This document shows, piece after piece, positions 60,081 to 64,000 of a DNA stretch of 64,000 nucleotides; the first letter of the stretch is position 1, and each line of letters starts with the position of its first letter. A program made the translations under genes and the position numbers. Where the stretch lies: positions 24,165,923-24,229,922 of the forward strand of contig JABAKD010000025.1 in assembly GCA_012845835.1 (NCBI GenBank). The letters are read 5' to 3'. The stretch is from Undaria pinnatifida (lineage: Eukaryota > Sar > Phaeophyceae > Laminariales > Alariaceae). The notes beneath the pieces are model-generated. The model made no database searches, was not told the DNA's origin, and worked only from the letters and a program-made list of their open reading frames with translations.

Positions 60081-61929
60081 AAGTACCCGTGCACGTACCC
60101 ACGCAAACGTCATCAATGTGATCTGCACTACTAGAACATTATCTATATTGACTGGCAATATTTATGTATTCGCTGAGAATAGCGAACGACTGGGGGCGCC
60201 AGTAGACGCTACTAGTAAATTATTGATCACCCCTACATGTGTAACAAACGCGATTTTGTTCTTTTTCGCACCATACTGGGACTTTCTGGGTGGGTGATAA
60301 ACTACCAACCGCCCGGTATCCCAACGCCTGGCGCGATGGTGTTATGTTGTCTTTGTTCTTCTTGCCGATGTATCTCCTCCTAATAGAAGCACCAGACAGT
60401 ACGTGAAAATCAATGGAAGAAGCATGAACGTACTGCTGTGTTGTGCCCAAATCAAATGTGCCTCGGGAGCACTTTTTTCCGGTGCATATATATTCGGTCT
60501 GACTCGTATTACCTGGTATAGTCTATATATTTTAGCGTTTAAGCCGCGGTGCGTACGGGTGAGTCACCTCGTAGCTGGTGCACGCTCACGTGCTTACAAT
60601 ATGTAGGCTCCCTTTCTGATGGCCCGTTCAAGAAACAGCCAATATCATTTGGGAGGTTAAAGTCGTAACGCAGAGCCGATGTAAAGTGTGCCAGCAGAAA
60701 GAAGAGCTTCAAATATGATATTAGGATGGTCGGCGACCCCATGCCGTTGTTGATTGATCGATCAATATGGTCAGCAGATGAGAGCTGATCGTCTGGGGTG
60801 AGCACGTGGGGGCGAGCCGCTCGTGCGCCTGCTCGTAGCTCGAAAACAAAGACCCTCAAAATCCGACGCAAACAAGAAGAAAATGATCCTTGGAAGGCAC
60901 CCTCGGACAACAGTACTAACCGATACAATTCCAGGTAACGAACACATGACATATGTGTCCCTATGCCGCATATCTTGCATATTTTCAGCAACATCTAGTA
61001 TTGGAATTATGATCCTATGGGCGACCGGTTCCGGAGGGATATTGAAAACTGTCGCTTCCAATCTATTAGTACGTATTTTATATACAGGTATTGATAATGA
61101 TTATTAGCAGCCGGCAAACTCAAGTGCATGGTATACCCGAGATACTACTTACTGATGGGACTTTTGCATTCTAAAATACTACAAAAAATATCGATAAACC
61201 ACATCTAGAGTCTAACAGACGTATACAGTAACTATCTGTTGTACCGGCAGCTCGCAATATATACAGACTTGGCAGGCCAAGAAACCGACAAAGTTCGGAA
61301 AGCTCTCTCGCCACAGCTTTGAGGAATAAGGACTTGAAAATTGAAAGTGCTGGCCCTGACGCCACGTTGCATACATGCCAACATAAAACTATATGAAAAA
61401 ATTCTTGGGCTCTATGTTTTCCGACTCGATCTCGTTGAAATATTCGCGAAAACCCAAAAACACCAACTTTTCCAACCAACCTATCTCTAACTATATAAAT
61501 CCGTATAGAAGTACAGAAATACTTCGCGCCCCCCGTTCCATGCGGTCATACGCTTTGTCTAAAAAGGGCCTCGAAGGGGGCCAACCCCCTTATCGTTGCA
61601 TTGGTCAAAAATGCTGAAGACCCCATTAATAGAAGGGAAATCGATATAAGTTTCGTTGCTCAACTCGCCACCCATCAAGAATTATTATCGAAACTCGATT
61701 CTCCATCCATACGTCAAGTGTTTTCGACAAAAAGTTAGACAAGAGTATAAAATCGCTCGCTGTGCCCCGCGCATTTTTGGACTTCGGAAATGAAATTTTG
61801 ACGCGAAATTTCGAGCAATAGCTAAAGCGAATACTACTTGGAAATTGCAAGAAAATACCAGGTATGTATATAATTTTGCCCACGTACGGGCGCCCAAACG
61901 AAATATTCATAAAACGGACGAAAAGTTAA
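60081..61929. other. No recognised gene
   Basis: Short frames only. At about 61530-61560 a fragment (CCATGCGGTCATACGCTT) matches the inside of MITE copy 4, so it may be a MITE remnant. Confidence 0.4.
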
Positions 61930-64000
61930 CAGTAAATATAAACATATATACAATCATTCCTTGAATATAGAGCCATTCCTTGGTGTCATGGACTTTGGTC
62001 CGGAGTTTTTTGTCTCGGCCTAAGTATGCGATTCGCGGAACTGGAATTCTCGGTCGAATATGGCTTGGTTCGAGCGCCGCCTTCGGGGGGCGGCTTCAAC
62101 GCCCCTCGCCCTGCCGTGTCCGTTCCGCACATCGACGTGAACGCGGACGGGTGCCGAGCGAGAGGGGCGAGTGTCGAGGAGGAATTTTGGAAAAATTGTT
62201 GAATCTTAATGGCTGAAACGCCTGAATGATTTACAAAATTGGCATCATTTCCAAACGATACGTGATAATGTTTGGAATTTTGCGTACCGGGTGAGAACAG
62301 CAGTATGTACGACGAGCATGAACGCCAACTGACGGCATTGGCAAACACACAACATCAGGTGCATGCAGCAGCAGTAGCCGAAGCGCGATACTTGTAGCAC
62401 ATACTGCAGCAACTAGCAGCAACCAGAAGCACAGCAGATAGCTCAAAGTGCAGTACGAGTGCCGTTGGCAAGTTTAGTCGTACACGCATTACTCTGTCCA
62501 ATATATAACAACCGTTTTATGTTCATATTGATGGAGAAAAAAATACCAGGTCGTATTACTTTTATTTCCTGTAAGAATGATACGTCGTACGAGCGGACGT
62601 TCTGATTCTGGTGCCGTGAGACCATCGAGCACACCGCATGTTTTACCCAAACAAGAGCCAACAAGAGGCAGCGCACAGGGGCCCCCAACACAGAGACACG
62701 TTACAACCACGGCCAGCTGTCGGTCGCGTAATTGTCCGGTGGTCCGTGCTTCGGTGGGTGTATCGGAAGTCGTTCGTAGCACTGCTGTATGTAGATCGTC
62801 GAAAAACCACGTGGCATCGTGCTGGTGGCAAGACTCGCCAGTAGACCCCCCAAATATTCATTTACCTTTTCTTTTTCTTGGCCCCATGCACCCATTTCCT
62901 TTCCTTCCTCTTCTTTGTTTGTTTCTTTTTTCCAATTGACTTGCGTCTGTTGTGCGCATGCGTAGTGATGGATACCACGTGTAATATATACGTGGTAGTC
63001 TTTCTTGGTTGGCAAGCGGTATAGTCGGTTTTTACAGGCGCGAGTAATGAGACGTATGCACCGGTGTGGACCTGGCACATCGTAGACTGACTCCCGATTT
63101 CACTTTTGTATGTTTCTGGTGGAGGCATGAATTGCGTCAGCTGTGATTTATGCGTGTACCACCTTTGGTTTGTGTTTTTCCCCTAGCTAGGGTATTCCTC
63201 AGCTCCAGAGTGACTGGAGCCTGTCCTGTGACCACGGACTTGATTATGCGAGTTAATGTGAGAACGACAACAACAACAACAACAACAACTGAAATATGTT
63301 TCTTGACCTTTCAGCTGCTTCCTGCAAACTTATTTTTTCTGCCAACACGATTTTGAACTTTTTCTCGATTTTTTCTTCTTTTTTGTCTAGTAAGTTGAAC
63401 TTCCTACTGCCGCTAATTGCCGCCTGACAGCTGTGCATTACTTGCGGAACGGTCCAGCTTTAGCTTTTCTTTGATTCGCACCATTTGTTTTGTAATTGAC
63501 GAAGCTTCAGCGGCTGAGTTCTGGGCTTGGCTCATCAGCTCGACACCGCCCAGCACCCCATCGCAGCGCTATAGCTTCTTACATACAGCAACGAAGCGCC
63601 GTGCAGTGCCCTGCGATGCCCTGCGGCTCAGCTCAGCAGCGCACCGATAGCTCAGGAGAGCGACGCGCTATGTTTTGCCGTGCTCTGCCATCGCGGTCGT
63701 TCGTTATTCATGATATCTAAAACTCCGCGTACGCTTATATTTAGGTATTTGGCGCTTTATTCTATACATATCGCGTCAACCATCGTAATATCATACAATA
63801 TGGGGGAGGGAATGTAATCTCCATGCTAAGATCCTGTTTTTTTTTATCATTTGTCAGCCGGCCGCCCCGGTGATCTATTAATAATAGTGTTTTTACCCTC
63901 GAATACTACTATCGTTTGGTTGTCCTTGAGTTCGACACCCACCACGATGAGATTTAACTTTATTTGCAAAAATGCAAAAAAAAAAACAGGCAGCAATCAA
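61930..64000 (+). repeat. Third copy of the long-TIR arm (runs off the window)
   Basis: From 61930 to 62285 it matches 11525-11170 in reverse. From 62286 it matches the left arm from position 143 onward. It continues past the tRNA-like block to the window edge at 64000, with several indels (a CAA repeat expansion at 63260-63290, an insertion in the A box). A related element probably continues to the right. Confidence 0.8.

Overview
The window is a stretch of nuclear DNA from a eukaryote, not a prokaryote or virus. It has spliced genes with GT-AG introns longer than 1 kb, poly(A)-tailed retroposons with target-site duplications, MITEs, a copia-type retrotransposon relic, a Penelope-like element and long homopolymer C tracts. 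I saw no bacterial-style operons. A stramenopile, possibly a brown alga, is my best guess, from the long introns and the general look of the copia relic and the small secreted proteins. This is inference, not proof.

Layout. At 1-11.5 kb lies a very large inverted-repeat structure. Arms of about 2.3 kb (1-2285 and 8556-10825, opposite orientation) enclose a 6.3 kb interior whose one clearly recognisable gene is an OTU-family cysteine protease (3311-3916, minus strand). The 5' part of that gene is duplicated in tandem just upstream. A third arm copy runs off the right edge of the window (61.93-64.0 kb). At 11.5-18.4 kb I recognise almost nothing except a tRNA-like relic and a MITE. At 18.5-21.5 kb (minus) and 35.7-37.4 kb (plus) lie two diverged copies of a gene for a small secreted protein with a discoidin/galactose-binding-like domain. 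Both keep the same exon structure and differ mostly at synonymous sites. Between them (23-34 kb) are tandem and satellite-like repeats, C-rich tracts, a 41-bp minisatellite, a broken copia retrotransposon and a MITE. At 42-54 kb, C-rich repeat arrays surround a Penelope-like retroelement (45.5-48.8 kb) whose GIY-YIG endonuclease lies N-terminal to the reverse transcriptase, the permuted order. It carries several frameshifts and stops. From 54 to 62 kb there are inverted copies of the repeat arrays, another MITE next to a possible cysteine-rich gene, a 146-bp tandem duplication, and low-complexity TACCCGGGTA-rich DNA.

The region behaves as a repeat-rich nest in which only two or three host-type genes (the secreted-protein pair and perhaps the cysteine-rich ORF) and the OTU gene look preserved. 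The main points of interest are the OTU-carrying long-TIR element, the permuted-domain Penelope-like element, the MITE family with two internal ACTCG-NN-CGAGT palindromes, and a MITE insertion into a repeat whose other copies lack it. Most other long open frames lie in repeats or overlap real features on the other strand, and I did not annotate them as genes.
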